A stretch of 64,000 nucleotides of DNA from Candidatus Gastranaerophilales bacterium (GCA_017402995.1 JAFQOV010000007.1:1-64000), one strand, 5' to 3'. Positions 7,685-17,513 are shown, counted from the stretch's first letter. Program-made: numbers and translations. Notes: a model not told the origin generated them from the sequence alone.

Positions 7685-8905
7685 ATGAATTCAACAGTCG
7701 AAGTAGTTAAAAAATGTTGCTGTGGTCAATTCAAAGAATTGGCAGCGAAAGCAGTAGAGGATATTAAATCTCGCGCTGGAAAAAGCGGACAATTTTTAAA
7801 TTGGATTGAAATTCTTCCAAATATTCAACTTGAAAATTTGGATAACATGTATGATATGGTTCAAAAAGCAAAAGCTGGAAAATATACAGACCTTGCTATT
7901 TTGGGTATTGGTGGTTCTCGTCATACAACAGAAAACATCACAAAACTTCTTGGAATTGACGCAAATGTACATTTTTATTCTTCAGTCGTTCCAATGAGCT
8001 TTGACAGATGGATTAAAAGATTAGACTTAAACAAAACTCTTTTCTTGGTTGTATCTAAATCAGGTGGAACGCTTGAAACAACTGTTGGTTACGAAAACGC
8101 TAAAAAAGCAGTTCAAGAGTTCACAGGAAAAACTGATATTTCAGAACAATTTGTTGCAATGACAGATAAAAACCCTGAAAAATCAGCTTTAAGAAGAATT
8201 GTTGATAGCGGTGAAATCAAATTATCTGGCTATGTTCATGATGACGTTGGCGGAAGATTTTCAATTTTTGATGACGCAACAATTTTCACACTATTTTTCC
8301 TTGGCGTTTCAAAAGAAGATGTTAAAGCAATGTTAAACGCATCATTAGACGCTCAAAAAGAATTTTTAAACCCTGTAATTGAAGAAAATGAAGCCCTACA
8401 ACTTGCAAAATTCAATGTTAAAGCAAAAAACATGGGCAAAAATAAACACTTTGTTGAATATTTTGGAGATGAATTCTTTGGCACAACTTTGTGGGAAAAA
8501 CAATTAAAAAATGAATCTTTAAAAGCAAGAATTTCAACAGACACAAACGTTGGACCAGGATATTTGCACTATAACGCAGAAGCTGATTTAGACATTGAAA
8601 ACAATGACTCATTCTTTACTTTTGTATATGCAAAATCAGATGACAAAGTTATGAACGCTGTAATGACTGGTGTTATCAGCGCATATAGCGCACAACACCC
8701 TGTTTCAAAAATCGTTTTAGACGATTTATCAGTAAAATCTATCGCAAGATTTATCGAACTAAAACACTTTGAAACTCTTTATACAGGCTACATTTTAAGA
8801 GCTCAAAAAAATAACATCACACCAAGTGATATTGCACTAGACGAGGTTTTACAACCAAACGTTGAAATCTACAAAAAAGAAGTTAAAAAAGCGCTTAATT
8901 CATAG
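7685..8905 (+). CDS. pgi: Glucose-6-phosphate isomerase
   Basis: Interconverts glucose-6-phosphate and fructose-6-phosphate. The diagnostic sugar-phosphate-binding segments are present: LGIGGSRHTTENI, SKSGGTLETT and VGGRFSIFDDATIF. At 406 aa it is shorter than the E. coli type (about 550) and nearer the compact Gram-positive and cyanobacterial forms. GGAG lies 9 nt before the ATG. The gene is monocistronic, with its own promoter and a strong terminator. With the GH57 branching enzyme it fits a glycogen-using metabolism. Confidence 0.93.
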   Translation: MNSTVEVVKKCCCGQFKELAAKAVEDIKSRAGKSGQFLNWIEILPNIQLENLDNMYDMVQKAKAGKYTDLAILGIGGSRHTTENITKLLGIDANVHFYSSVVPMSFDRWIKRLDLNKTLFLVVSKSGGTLETTVGYENAKKAVQEFTGKTDISEQFVAMTDKNPEKSALRRIVDSGEIKLSGYVHDDVGGRFSIFDDATIFTLFFLGVSKEDVKAMLNASLDAQKEFLNPVIEENEALQLAKFNVKAKNMGKNKHFVEYFGDEFFGTTLWEKQLKNESLKARISTDTNVGPGYLHYNAEADLDIENNDSFFTFVYAKSDDKVMNAVMTGVISAYSAQHPVSKIVLDDLSVKSIARFIELKHFETLYTGYILRAQKNNITPSDIALDEVLQPNVEIYKKEVKKALNS

Positions 8906-8909
8906 TTTT

Positions 8910-8935
8910 AAAGCCCCTTATCTAAGGGGCTTTTT
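8910..8935. terminator. Bidirectional terminator of pgi and ispD
   Basis: A near-perfect 11-bp stem (AAAGCCCCTTA / TAAGGGGCTTT) with T-runs on both sides when read from either strand. The ispD stop codon (8918-8920) lies inside the hairpin. Confidence 0.9.
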
Positions 8936-9559
8936 AATATCTTTTTTGAATGTAATTTTTGAATTATCAAATTCATTTTCTAAAATATAAACATCAACTC
9001 CATACTCCTGCGCCATAGAGCTATCGTCAGTGAAATCGTCTCTATTTTTATATTTTTCATGGATTTTTTTAATTAATTCAAAATCAAAACATTGCGGAGT
9101 TTGAGCGTGGAAAATATTTTTTCTGTCTAAAGTTTTAATTATCTTCCCATCTTTTACTTCTTTAATTGTGTCAATTGCCATTGCGCCAACTAAAACCGCG
9201 CCTTTTTCAAAAGTTAAATCAATTGCTTTTTTAATTATTTCTTTTTCAATATATGGCCTTGCGCCATCATGGATTAAGACAATTTTTGAACTAGAACAAG
9301 CCATTAAGCCATTATAGACTGATTTTTGGCGCGTTTGCCCAGAGGGCGCAAACTTGATTTTTTCACAATATAATTTTGAATTTAAAACATGGCTTTTAAC
9401 TTCATTATTACAAGGGATAATAATTTCATCAACAAAATCAAGAAATTTTGAAGTTGTCATCTCAAGGACAGATAACTCGCCCAAGCTTTCAAGAAGTTTG
9501 TTTGAACCAAAACGAGTTGAATTTCCACCAGAAGTTATTATTGCGCTTATCTTATTCAA
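8918..9559 (-). CDS. ispD: 2-C-methyl-D-erythritol 4-phosphate cytidylyltransferase
   Basis: Third step of the MEP isoprenoid pathway: makes CDP-methylerythritol. The nucleotide-binding N-terminus ITSGGNSTRFGSNKLL, the central LIHDGARPYI motif, and HAQTPQCF are typical. The longer frame begins at a TTG at 9598, but a TTG at 9559 (protein MNKISAII...) has AAAGGA 9 nt upstream and gives the usual IspD N-terminus, with an 8-nt overlap with thiL. The stop codon sits inside the shared terminator. It is the last gene of the aroQ-thiL-ispD run. Confidence 0.92.
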   Translation of the reverse strand: MNKISAIITSGGNSTRFGSNKLLESLGELSVLEMTTSKFLDFVDEIIIPCNNEVKSHVLNSKLYCEKIKFAPSGQTRQKSVYNGLMACSSSKIVLIHDGARPYIEKEIIKKAIDLTFEKGAVLVGAMAIDTIKEVKDGKIIKTLDRKNIFHAQTPQCFDFELIKKIHEKYKNRDDFTDDSSMAQEYGVDVYILENEFDNSKITFKKDIKKPLR

Positions 9560-10418
9560 AATGTTCAAATCCTTTATATTCCATTTTTTTATTATCAATT
9601 ATAACACCTTGACCATCTGTGCAAAAACCAATTTTTGTGAGACCAGTTGTTTTTTTAAAATCTTCTTCATCTAAACAAACAACCAAGGCATAGTCCTCTC
9701 CGCCATATAAAACAAGGTTTTTGTCATTTATTTTTTTTGGGATTAAATCATAATCAATTTTAAGACATACATTACTTTTATTTGAAATTTGATATAAACA
9801 ATCAAACAATCCATCTGATGAATCCATCATTGCATATGGTTTTTTGACATTTTTTGCAATATTTTCCGAAACTTCTGGATACAATTTTGGCTCTTTATGA
9901 TATTTTGCAAAATAGGTATCTTTTTTGTTTTTTAAATCTTCTAATCCTTGCGCACTTGACCCAAATTCGCCACAAACAGCAACTACATAGCCATTTTTTG
10001 CATTTTTTCTAGATGAAATATTGCACTCTTTTGTATCTCCAAAAACAGTTATTGATATGTTAATCTTATCTGCGCCCACTAAATCACCACCAATGATTTT
10101 TAAATCAAATTCATTGGCAACAATCATTAAGCCCTTATAAAATTCGCAAACAAAATCGTTATCTAGCTTTCCGCTTAGGTTTATTGTTGCAAATTTTGGC
10201 TTTGCACCAGACGCTAAAATGTCTGAGACATTAACAAGCAAAGCTTTTTTGCCTATTTCATATGGTGTCATAAAAGCACGCGAAAAATGAACATCTTCAA
10301 CCAAACTGTCAGACGAAATTGTCAAACCATACTCTTTTAAATATGCGCAATCATCACCCAAATATTCGCTTTGGATAATTGATTGAATAATATTTAAAAA
10401 ATCAAATTCTTTAGTCAT
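9552..10418 (-). CDS. thiL: Thiamine-monophosphate kinase
   Basis: Phosphorylates thiamine monophosphate to the active diphosphate. Signature blocks are GDDCAYL (Mg-ATP), [33 protein letters not shown] and the C-terminal [11 protein letters not shown]. At 288 aa it is slightly short. Its ATG overlaps the 3' end of aroQ by 8 nt and its own 3' end overlaps ispD, which implies translational coupling in one operon. Confidence 0.95.
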   Translation of the reverse strand: MTKEFDFLNIIQSIIQSEYLGDDCAYLKEYGLTISSDSLVEDVHFSRAFMTPYEIGKKALLVNVSDILASGAKPKFATINLSGKLDNDFVCEFYKGLMIVANEFDLKIIGGDLVGADKINISITVFGDTKECNISSRKNAKNGYVVAVCGEFGSSAQGLEDLKNKKDTYFAKYHKEPKLYPEVSENIAKNVKKPYAMMDSSDGLFDCLYQISNKSNVCLKIDYDLIPKKINDKNLVLYGGEDYALVVCLDEEDFKKTTGLTKIGFCTDGQGVIIDNKKMEYKGFEHFE

Positions 10419-10851
10419 TTTTTAATGCGTTATATAACCCTAAAAGTGCCATTTTATAGCTATCTTGCTTAAAACCTGCAACGATACCAAGACAAGATGG
10501 CGCACTTAGAGATTGTTTTCTATATTCTTCTCTTGAATTAATGTTTGATAAATGAACCTCAACAGTTTTAACTTCAACTCCACGAATAGCGTCAGCAATC
10601 GCGACGCTAGTATGGGTATATGCTGCTGGATTAATGATTATGCCATCATAGAGTTTATGTGCGCTTTGAATTTTATCAACAATGTCACCTTCGTGGTTTG
10701 ATTGATAAAAGTCTAATTCAATATCGCCCAAAGTTTTTGAAAATTCGCACAACTCCTCATTTATTTTATCAAGGGTCATTTCGCCATAAATTTCAGGCTC
10801 TCTAACGCCAAGCATATTCAAATTTGGTCCGTTAATTACTAATATTTTCAT
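10411..10851 (-). CDS. aroQ: 3-dehydroquinate dehydratase, type II
   Basis: Third step of the shikimate pathway. The 146-aa protein has the conserved [17 protein letters not shown] start including the active-site Tyr and Arg region, the [12 protein letters not shown] loop, [11 protein letters not shown] and EVHLSNI. These define the type II dodecameric enzyme. AAGGGA is upstream of the ATG. It lies 4 nt after ribD in a biosynthetic operon. Confidence 0.96.
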   Translation of the reverse strand: MKILVINGPNLNMLGVREPEIYGEMTLDKINEELCEFSKTLGDIELDFYQSNHEGDIVDKIQSAHKLYDGIIINPAAYTHTSVAIADAIRGVEVKTVEVHLSNINSREEYRKQSLSAPSCLGIVAGFKQDSYKMALLGLYNALKND

Positions 10852-10855
10852 TACA

Positions 10856-11926
10856 TTATCCCTTTTTTATAATTTTACCATTAATTAGCAAGTTATCATC
10901 AAAATGTTTATAATTTATATCGTACAATTTTATACAGTCATTAATTTCCGATATTTCATTTAATTCAAGAGCCGATTTTCCGGAACCAAAAATTTTTGGA
11001 GCAATAAAATGATTAATTTCATCAATGATATCATTTTCAAATAACAACGAATTTAGCCCCATACCCGCTTCAATCATAATTGAATAAATTTTCATATCAA
11101 ATAATTTTTTAAATAAATCTTTAATATTTCCATTAAACGAGATTTTTTCAATATGTTTTGGAGTTTTAATATCTGAATTATTAATCAAAATAATTCTAGT
11201 GCCGTCATTTGAAAAAACATTGTAATCAAACGAAAGTTTATTATTTGGGTCAAAAATTATTCTTGTTGGACTTTTTTTGCCTTTAATTCTAACGTTTAAT
11301 TTTGGATTGTCTGCTAAAATTGTACCTGAACCTGTCATGATGGCTTGGTAGTTTGAGCGCAAGTTTTGAACTTCCCTTCGCGCTTTTTCGTTTGTAATCC
11401 ATTTTGAATTACCATTATTTAGTGCAATTTTAAAATCTTGCGTTGTGGCAATTTTGGTCATTACATAAGGCATTTTGTCTTTAATATTTTTCAAAAAAAC
11501 TTTGTTTAATTCTCTTGCCTCTTTTTCTAAAATACCAATTTCAACTTCAATTCCGGCATTTTGCAATTTTTTAATGCCGTTCATATATACTTTTGGGTTT
11601 GGGTCAATTTGCGCGACAACAACTTTTTTGATTTCTGATTTAATAATTAAATCAGCGCAAGGCGGAGTCTTTCCATAGTGCGAACAAGGTTCAAGATTAA
11701 CAATCAAAGTCTTGTTTTTAACATTTCCCTTTGCATTATTAATCGCATTAACTTCGGCATGATTTTCGCCATATTTTTGATGATATCCAGATGAGATAAT
11801 CTCGTTTTTTTCTTCGTCATATACAATTGCAGCAACTAAAGGATTAGGTTCAACATTACCTTTTGCTTTTTTTGCAAGATTAATACATTTGCGCATTAAT
11901 TTTTCATAGATTGTTTTCTGAGTCAA
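10856..11926 (-). CDS. ribD: Bifunctional riboflavin biosynthesis deaminase/reductase
   Basis: Converts the first riboflavin intermediate by deamination and side-chain reduction. The N-terminal deaminase domain has the zinc site HAEVNAI plus [11 protein letters not shown]. The C-terminal reductase domain starts near residue 140 ([12 protein letters not shown]). A TTG at 11926 (protein [14 protein letters not shown]...) has GAGGA 8 nt upstream and aligns with the usual RibD N-terminus; the ATG at 11941 would add five residues. The start overlaps the CpaF-like gene by 23 nt. No FMN riboswitch is visible, as expected inside an operon. Other rib genes are not nearby. Confidence 0.93.
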   Translation of the reverse strand: MTQKTIYEKLMRKCINLAKKAKGNVEPNPLVAAIVYDEEKNEIISSGYHQKYGENHAEVNAINNAKGNVKNKTLIVNLEPCSHYGKTPPCADLIIKSEIKKVVVAQIDPNPKVYMNGIKKLQNAGIEVEIGILEKEARELNKVFLKNIKDKMPYVMTKIATTQDFKIALNNGNSKWITNEKARREVQNLRSNYQAIMTGSGTILADNPKLNVRIKGKKSPTRIIFDPNNKLSFDYNVFSNDGTRIILINNSDIKTPKHIEKISFNGNIKDLFKKLFDMKIYSIMIEAGMGLNSLLFENDIIDEINHFIAPKIFGSGKSALELNEISEINDCIKLYDINYKHFDDNLLINGKIIKKG

Positions 11927-13238
11927 TTTGAATTTCCTCATTTTCTTCTATGATTTCGTGCATTTTTGCATTTTTTCTTAATTCATCAAATTTATTTTGC
12001 GCATTTTTGATAATTTCAGAATTATCTTGATTTGTTGGTAATTCTTTTTTAAATTTTTTCAAAATATCTGTATTAACGCTTCTTGGCGCAATTTCAACAG
12101 TTTGTTCGGAAATATTTTTAACATAAGTATGATTATAATCTTGTTCAAAAACGTTTTGATTAATATCAATATTTGTTTTAAATTCCTTATAAATTTGCGG
12201 AATAATGCCGAGAGAACGGTGGATTGCATATGGATTTAAAGAAAAAATATCAATTATTGAATATGTTGAATCTAAATCCATTCGAACTTCGGAAATAGAA
12301 GCGATTTTTCTTCTTCCTTGTTCATCACATGACACGTGAATAACAAAATCTATTGTTTGATAAGCCAAAATTCTTGCAGTTTCAAGATTTAAATTTGGAT
12401 TTTGAGATAAAATTGATAATGCAATTTTATCCATACCTTCTTTTGGGCTTTGCGCACACAATGTCGCATAAATTCCTTTGTATCCATCAAGCATTTTTTG
12501 GTTAACAAACGCAAAAGTTTGTTGATTAATATCATTTAAAAAAATGTTATCTGGACTTGTTGAAATGATTGAACTTAAAAGATTTTTTTCAAAATCAAAA
12601 TCTTTTACTTCTGAAAAGTTATAGTTTGTGAAATTTGGCTGTTTAATTTGAAACTCTTGTTTGTAATCAACCAAAACTGACCTGTTATTTTGAGGGCTTT
12701 TTTTCGCAAGAGCACTCAAAAGCGTTGTTTTAAGAGAATTTTTTTTGCCTGTAATTAAAACATTGACTGGTTTTAAAAATAACGTATCTAAAAACAGGGC
12801 GATTTCTTTTGAAAAAGATAGTTCTTCTTGAAGATTTTGAATTGTCGCATATTTATCATGATAACATTTAACATAAATTGAAGCAGGATTTGACAAAGGA
12901 GGCAAAGACGCGCAAACGCGCACCCCTTCTTCTTTATAAAATTCAAAATAAGGATTTAAATTATCTAGTTCAAAACCTATATCTAGCGCGTTTCTTCTGA
13001 TGATATTTTCCAATTGAACATTATCTCTAAAAAATTTGTTGCTTTTTTGCAATTTGCCTTTGCGCTCAACATAAACACTTTTTGCACCATTAACATAAAT
13101 TGAGTTAACATCTTCATCTTTTAAAAGCTCATCTAATACGCCAAGAGAGTTAATCTCGTGAAATTCTTCACTTGTTCTATAATATTTAACTTGTTGTTGC
13201 TTATCTGATGATGAAGCTAATCTATCTTTTAATGACAA
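11904..13238 (-). CDS. CpaF/TadA-like secretion ATPase with degenerate nucleotide site
   Basis: The layout follows type II/IV secretion ATPases of the CpaF group: an N-terminal domain (about 1-130, ending in RVCASLPPLSNPASIYVK) and a RecA-like core. The key motifs have decayed. Walker A is GKKNSLKTT, where Leu replaces the essential Gly. The usual GE-V/I-R Walker B block is LNDINQQ, and the STIHANS His motif is ATLCAQS. ATP hydrolysis is therefore doubtful. It lies directly behind a CpaE-like gene (2-nt gap), with no pilin, CpaB, CpaC or TadB/C genes around. A regulatory or localisation role is possible. Confidence 0.75.
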   Translation of the reverse strand: MSLKDRLASSSDKQQQVKYYRTSEEFHEINSLGVLDELLKDEDVNSIYVNGAKSVYVERKGKLQKSNKFFRDNVQLENIIRRNALDIGFELDNLNPYFEFYKEEGVRVCASLPPLSNPASIYVKCYHDKYATIQNLQEELSFSKEIALFLDTLFLKPVNVLITGKKNSLKTTLLSALAKKSPQNNRSVLVDYKQEFQIKQPNFTNYNFSEVKDFDFEKNLLSSIISTSPDNIFLNDINQQTFAFVNQKMLDGYKGIYATLCAQSPKEGMDKIALSILSQNPNLNLETARILAYQTIDFVIHVSCDEQGRRKIASISEVRMDLDSTYSIIDIFSLNPYAIHRSLGIIPQIYKEFKTNIDINQNVFEQDYNHTYVKNISEQTVEIAPRSVNTDILKKFKKELPTNQDNSEIIKNAQNKFDELRKNAKMHEIIEENEEIQIDSENNL

Positions 13239-13239
13239 T

Positions 13240-14421
13240 TTATTCTCCCATTCTACGAAGCAAATTAAAGACCCCGTGATTAAATGGCTTTTTAAAATCT
13301 TCGTTTAAGCTTAAAAAATCTGTTTTTAATATTTCATCTGCCAAGTTTTTATATGCCTTTGCAATATTTGATTGCGGGTGCATATCTGAAACCATATTTG
13401 CGTAGTTTATGGCATCTGTCAAAGTTAGATAATTGTTTGGAATTTTGAAAAATACTTCTTTGCCGATTGTTTTTTCAATTTCCTTTGTTGTAATTTCGTA
13501 ATTTTCAATATATCTGTTGATGACTAGTTTTATTTTATCACTGTTATAGCCTATTTTGTCAAATAGTTCATAACATTTTTGACAGTTTCTAATTGCGGTC
13601 AAGTTCATTGTTGCCAATAATAAAATCAAATTTGAATTGTTTAAAATTGAAACCGTTGTTTCATCAATTGTATTTGTTGTATCAATGATGATGTAAGAAA
13701 AGATATTTTTCAAAGAATTTATTATCTTTGTGACATTTTGAGGAGTATATTTTCTATTTGTATTGATTGTTTTGGGGTATGACAAAATATATAAATTTGT
13801 ATCTTTATATTTATTCATTAAAGACAAAAGCAAGTTTTCATCTGCACTTTCAATATTTGAAATAATGTAGTCTAAATCGAATTTAGATTCGATATTTAAA
13901 AAAGTTGCAATATCTTCTTGGTTAAAACTTAAATCTAAAAGGCAAACTTTTTCGTTTGTAACCTGTTCAATTTCATATGCTAAATTAATCGCGCAACTTG
14001 TTTTTCCAACTCCGCCTTTGTTTGAAAATAGCGTAATCGTTGCAAGATTTGTATTTTTTTCATTTTTAGATAAAACTTTTTTAATTGTCGCTTCTAATAC
14101 ATTTTGCAACAATGGCTTCAATAAAAAGTCATCTACCCCTTCTTTTAAAACTCTAACAACAAGCTCTGAGTTAATGTCATATGAGGTGGCAATTGTTTTA
14201 ATTGTTGGTTTTTTATTTTTTATTTTTTTAATATCTTCTAAAACAATTTCAAGATTTTGTGACGTTACATCAAAAACAATTAAATCGATTTCTGAAATAT
14301 CATTAACTTGGGATAATTCATCTTGCGCACAAAAAAGCTCTATACCTTCAATATTTTGAATATATGAAGATAAAATATCTTTGCTATTTTGAACTTTGTC
14401 GCAAATTAATACTTTTGCCAT
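13240..14421 (-). CDS. CpaE-like protein: receiver domain plus ParA/MinD-type ATPase
   Basis: A receiver domain (about 1-120) has a candidate phospho-Asp in LIVFDVTS and a conserved Lys in FLLKPLL. It is followed by a ParA/MinD-family ATPase with the deviant Walker A SNKGGVGKTS (about 132-141) and YIIIDTTN as Walker B. This is the CpaE architecture, which in Flp/Tad pilus systems positions the secretion ATPase at the pole. The motifs look intact, in contrast to the CpaF-like partner downstream. A GGGGAT stretch precedes the ATG. Confidence 0.82.
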   Translation of the reverse strand: MAKVLICDKVQNSKDILSSYIQNIEGIELFCAQDELSQVNDISEIDLIVFDVTSQNLEIVLEDIKKIKNKKPTIKTIATSYDINSELVVRVLKEGVDDFLLKPLLQNVLEATIKKVLSKNEKNTNLATITLFSNKGGVGKTSCAINLAYEIEQVTNEKVCLLDLSFNQEDIATFLNIESKFDLDYIISNIESADENLLLSLMNKYKDTNLYILSYPKTINTNRKYTPQNVTKIINSLKNIFSYIIIDTTNTIDETTVSILNNSNLILLLATMNLTAIRNCQKCYELFDKIGYNSDKIKLVINRYIENYEITTKEIEKTIGKEVFFKIPNNYLTLTDAINYANMVSDMHPQSNIAKAYKNLADEILKTDFLSLNEDFKKPFNHGVFNLLRRMGE

Positions 14422-14469
14422 AATAAATCCCCATATAATTATATTTAATATCTAAAAATATAGATATAC

Positions 14470-14964
14470 TTAATTAAGAGTATTTTTCAAAAAATTTAAA
14501 AGCTCAAAAAGCGCTTGTTTTGTGATATCTTTTTTAATTTTATAGCGATTAAGGGTGTTGGCTTTTTTAGAAATGTATTTAATTACTTTGATTTTATCTT
14601 TATAGCCAAGCCCGATATATACAAGACCTATGGGTTTTTCTTCGCTTCCGCCTGTTGGTCCTAATATGCCCGTTGTTGCAACTGCGCAATCTGTTCTTTT
14701 TAATAAACCTTTAACCATTTGATATGCAACTTCTTCGCTAACTGCGCCAAGTTCATCAAGTGTTTGCTTTTGAACGTCTAAAAATTCCATTTTTGCATCA
14801 TTAGAATATGTCACAAAATTTTGAAAAATAAACGCACTAGCTCCATCAATATCGGTTAAATACGAGCTTATTAAGCCGCCTGTGCAGCTTTCGGCAGATG
14901 AAAGCGACAAGTTATTTTTAATTAAAATATTTTTTAATTCAGATAAAATTTCAATTTTTTTCAT
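14470..14964 (-). CDS. pncC: Nicotinamide-nucleotide amidase (CinA C-terminal domain)
   Basis: A stand-alone 164-aa CinA_C domain, which deamidates NMN in pyridine nucleotide salvage. Characteristic are SAESCTGGLISSYLTDIDGAS, the VTYSNDAK strand, and the ATTGILGPTGGSEEKPIGLVYIGL block. Many bacteria carry this domain fused to a CinA N-terminal domain; here it is alone. Its ATG overlaps the stop of the upstream secreted-protein gene (base 14964 is shared), so translation is likely coupled. Confidence 0.92.
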   Translation of the reverse strand: MKKIEILSELKNILIKNNLSLSSAESCTGGLISSYLTDIDGASAFIFQNFVTYSNDAKMEFLDVQKQTLDELGAVSEEVAYQMVKGLLKRTDCAVATTGILGPTGGSEEKPIGLVYIGLGYKDKIKVIKYISKKANTLNRYKIKKDITKQALFELLNFLKNTLN

Positions 14965-15653
14965 TATGAAGGAATTTCAAGAGTTGATAACAACAAGATA
15001 TTAAATATAGTATCTTTTTTAATTATAACTTCGTCTCCGTGGCGAAATAAATCCGCAACTGTATTATAAACAGCAGAACCAGCACAAGCAACAACCCCGC
15101 CAACAGCAGCAACCGGAACAAACAAATATTTTGCACCGACAAATAAATTATCTCCAGATGTTGCGCCCCATTTAATTGTTCTTGGAACGATTTTGCCAGC
15201 TTTTTTAACATCTCTTGCAACAGCTTTAAAGTAATTTCCGCTTGTTGTTAAATTGCCATCATATTGCAAAATATAATTAAAATTGCTTGCAAGACCAGAA
15301 TTGATAGATAATTGTCTGCCTTTTGTTGTGACAAGGTGGTCTAAAACAATTGAAATTTTAGCAGGGCGTGACAAGCTTTTTGAATATTCAACGTTTTTTA
15401 CTCGACCGCGAAAAACAGTTCTAGAAGGCAAAATCAGCTTATTATTAACATAAATATCTTTTGTTAAATATGCTTGAATCATATCCCCTTGAGCAACATT
15501 TTTTGTTGTCACATCTTGAGCCATTGAAAGCTCAAATTTTGTCCCATATGGGATATTAATCCCGTCCATATCTGCATATAGCTGATGAAGTGCAAAAGCA
15601 GAGTTTGGAAGAATTAAACATAACATTAAAAGTAATATTTTAATAAGCTTCAT
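14964..15653 (-). CDS. Secreted hypothetical protein, TrbI-like fold, paralog of 21042-21740
   Basis: A signal peptide is clear (KLIKILLLMLCLILPNSAFA, cleavage near residue 22). The mature part has beta-rich stretches of the kind ILPSRTVFRGRVKNV, recalling the TrbI/VirB10-like barrel pattern of an adjustable inner plug, then a hydrophobic Gly/Ala/Val segment (about 173-197) and a final EVIIKKDT strand. The protein at 21042-21740 has the same order of elements. AAGGAT precedes the ATG. It is cotranscribed with pncC. A periplasmic or outer-membrane role is inferred; no function is assigned. Confidence 0.75.
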   Translation of the reverse strand: MKLIKILLLMLCLILPNSAFALHQLYADMDGINIPYGTKFELSMAQDVTTKNVAQGDMIQAYLTKDIYVNNKLILPSRTVFRGRVKNVEYSKSLSRPAKISIVLDHLVTTKGRQLSINSGLASNFNYILQYDGNLTTSGNYFKAVARDVKKAGKIVPRTIKWGATSGDNLFVGAKYLFVPVAAVGGVVACAGSAVYNTVADLFRHGDEVIIKKDTIFNILLLSTLEIPS

Positions 15654-15665
15654 TTTCTATCCTTT

Positions 15666-16502
15666 TTATAAATTTTTAATCTCATTTACGCTCGTAGCGC
15701 CAAATTTTGCGCTCAAATCATCAACATGATGAATTATATAATAAAATGGCTCTAAATCTCTTTCGCCAAGGTCAATCATAGCGCCCCAGTCAGCTCTACC
15801 GTGGTGAGAAGCTATCATTTTTGCAATATTTAAAAAACCGTTTGACATACAAAGCGTATAGCCATATTGCGAGTGCGAAATCCAATCTTTGCGGAATTGT
15901 TCGTTATATTCAATTATTCCAGATTCAATATTAACATCATATTCAAAAATTTTGCCGATATCGTGTAATATTGCAGCTGCAATGATTTCGTCTTGATTTA
16001 AATTTTTAACAGCCAATGGTAAAACTGCTTTTGCAAATTTAACACATTCATAAGAGTGCACTAATAAACCGCCAATGTAATTGTGGTGCATTTGCTTTGC
16101 AGCAGGCGTCACAAGGAGTTTTTCCCTGTTTGATTGATAAATATCTAAAACAAAGTTTTTAAGTTTTTCATCTTTGAAGTTTTGAATTGTTTCAACAATT
16201 TTATTGTAAATTTCAATTCTTTTTTCTTCGTCAAGCCCTAAACAAGCCTGTTCAAGCACTTCAAAATTATTCAACAAACAGTTATTATATTTTTCATTAT
16301 AGCTTGCTGTGATGATTCTAATGATATTTCCAACTCTTGTTGCACTATCTTGCGTGCGATTAAGCGTTTCTTCCCATAATACACAGTTTAATATTGATTG
16401 GGTTTCCAGATTTTTAATCTGCATTTTGCCCATTTTGGTGCCAGCTTTTGTATCCCCCACCGAATAAGACAAAATTTCATATTTTGCATTCATATCTAAC
16501 AT
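15666..16502 (-). CDS. HD-domain 3'-5' exoribonuclease, YhaM-like
   Basis: An OB-fold-like N-terminal domain (about 1-95, MQIKNLETQSILNCVLWEE) precedes an HD phosphohydrolase domain. The metal motif is H...HDIGK (HHNYIGGLLVHSYECVKFA, then AAILHDIGKIFEY), followed by ISHSQYG and IASHHGRADWG. This order matches Bacillus YhaM, a 3'-5' exonuclease. The first ATG (16502) is chosen because TAAAAT begins exactly 12 nt upstream with no Shine-Dalgarno; the alternative is an ATG three codons in. Confidence 0.8.
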   Translation of the reverse strand: MLDMNAKYEILSYSVGDTKAGTKMGKMQIKNLETQSILNCVLWEETLNRTQDSATRVGNIIRIITASYNEKYNNCLLNNFEVLEQACLGLDEEKRIEIYNKIVETIQNFKDEKLKNFVLDIYQSNREKLLVTPAAKQMHHNYIGGLLVHSYECVKFAKAVLPLAVKNLNQDEIIAAAILHDIGKIFEYDVNIESGIIEYNEQFRKDWISHSQYGYTLCMSNGFLNIAKMIASHHGRADWGAMIDLGERDLEPFYYIIHHVDDLSAKFGATSVNEIKNL

Positions 16503-16508
16503 ATAAAT

Positions 16509-16514
16509 ATTTTA
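16509..16514 (-). promoter_or_regulatory. -10 element of the YhaM-like gene (leaderless type)
   Basis: TAAAAT, first base 12 nt before the ATG at 16502, preceded by TGTAG and so close to the TATAGTAAAAT promoters of prfB, ffh and cysS. Confidence 0.5.
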
Positions 16515-16539
16515 CTACATATTTGCTCTTTTGCGCAAT

Positions 16540-16565
16540 AAAAAAAAGTGGGTATAAATACCCAC
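16540..16565 (-). terminator. Terminator of flagellin gene
   Basis: A 7-bp stem (GTGGGTA / TACCCAC) with TAAA loop at 16548-16565, followed on the minus strand by eight T. It ends the flagellin transcript 43 bases after its stop codon. Confidence 0.88.
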
Positions 16566-16607
16566 CTGTATTGCCATCACCAGTTAGATTCTTGTATACT
16601 ATTGAAT

Positions 16608-17489
16608 TTATATTAAGCTCAATGCGATTGATGGAGCTTGGTTAGCTTCAGCAAGAAGTGCAGTTGACACTTGTTGAAGAATTAATTTTTGTGTATATGC
16701 AGATGATTCAGAAGCAATATCAGAATCTGTGATTACTGATTTTGCACTTGATAAGTTTTCATATTGAACTGTCAAAGTATTAAGTGCTGAATCAAGACGA
16801 TTTTGTGCTGAACCTATTAAAGATTTTCTAGCTGTAATATTATCAATTGCACTATCAACACCCTCAAGCAAAGTAACATATTCGTCGTCATCTGCTCTTG
16901 TGTAAGCACCGTCTGTACCTTCTACCAATTTAAAATCTGCTTTTGCAACTTCAGTCAACGCAGAAAAATTAACAGCTTCAAAAATACCAGCTTTTGCTGT
17001 AATTGTATTATCAGCATCACTGTTTGCACCTACTTGGAAAGTGATTCCATTTGTACCAATACCTGAAGCATCATTAAACAATGAAATTTCAGAAAATTTA
17101 GCAGATGTGTTAATTCTGTCAATTTCTGCCATACGTTCATCAACTTCATCTTGCATAGCTTTCAATTCATCACCTGAATATGTGCCGTTTTTTGCTTGCA
17201 GAGTCAAGTCACGAATTCTTGAAAGGTTTTCTTGAATAACATCAAGGTTTCCTTCAGCTGTTGTTAATAAAGAATTTCCGTTTTGTACGTTTTGTTGAGC
17301 AATTTTGTTACCAGAAATTTGCACATTCATACGAGCAGAAATTACAGAACCAGCTGCGTCATCTTTGGCAGAATTAATTTTCATACCAGTTGACATTCTT
17401 TGCATAGAAGTTGACATAGCGCTTGTCGCTCTGTTCAAATTGTTGCCGATTTTAATTGAATCGACATTGGTGTTGATTACTACTGACAT
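16608..17489 (-). CDS. fliC: Flagellin
   Basis: Filament subunit of 293 aa. The N-terminal D0/D1 helices (INTNVDSIKIGNNLNRATSAM, then STGMKINSAKDDAAGSVIS) and the C-terminal D1/D0 helices (LQQVSTALLAEANQAPSIALSLI) are canonical. Only about 70-90 residues separate them, so the variable surface domain is minimal. AAAGGAG precedes the ATG. The gene stands alone between its terminator and the clpX terminator, with no other flagellar genes in the window. Its leader folds strongly (see 17514-17555). Confidence 0.96.
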   Translation of the reverse strand: MSVVINTNVDSIKIGNNLNRATSAMSTSMQRMSTGMKINSAKDDAAGSVISARMNVQISGNKIAQQNVQNGNSLLTTAEGNLDVIQENLSRIRDLTLQAKNGTYSGDELKAMQDEVDERMAEIDRINTSAKFSEISLFNDASGIGTNGITFQVGANSDADNTITAKAGIFEAVNFSALTEVAKADFKLVEGTDGAYTRADDDEYVTLLEGVDSAIDNITARKSLIGSAQNRLDSALNTLTVQYENLSSAKSVITDSDIASESSAYTQKLILQQVSTALLAEANQAPSIALSLI

Positions 17490-17513
17490 ATTAATACTCC
17501 TTTATTATCCATA

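Noticed and set aside
10856-14421. FMN riboswitch upstream of ribD
   Set aside because: ribD overlaps the preceding gene, leaving no leader for the conserved RFN element.
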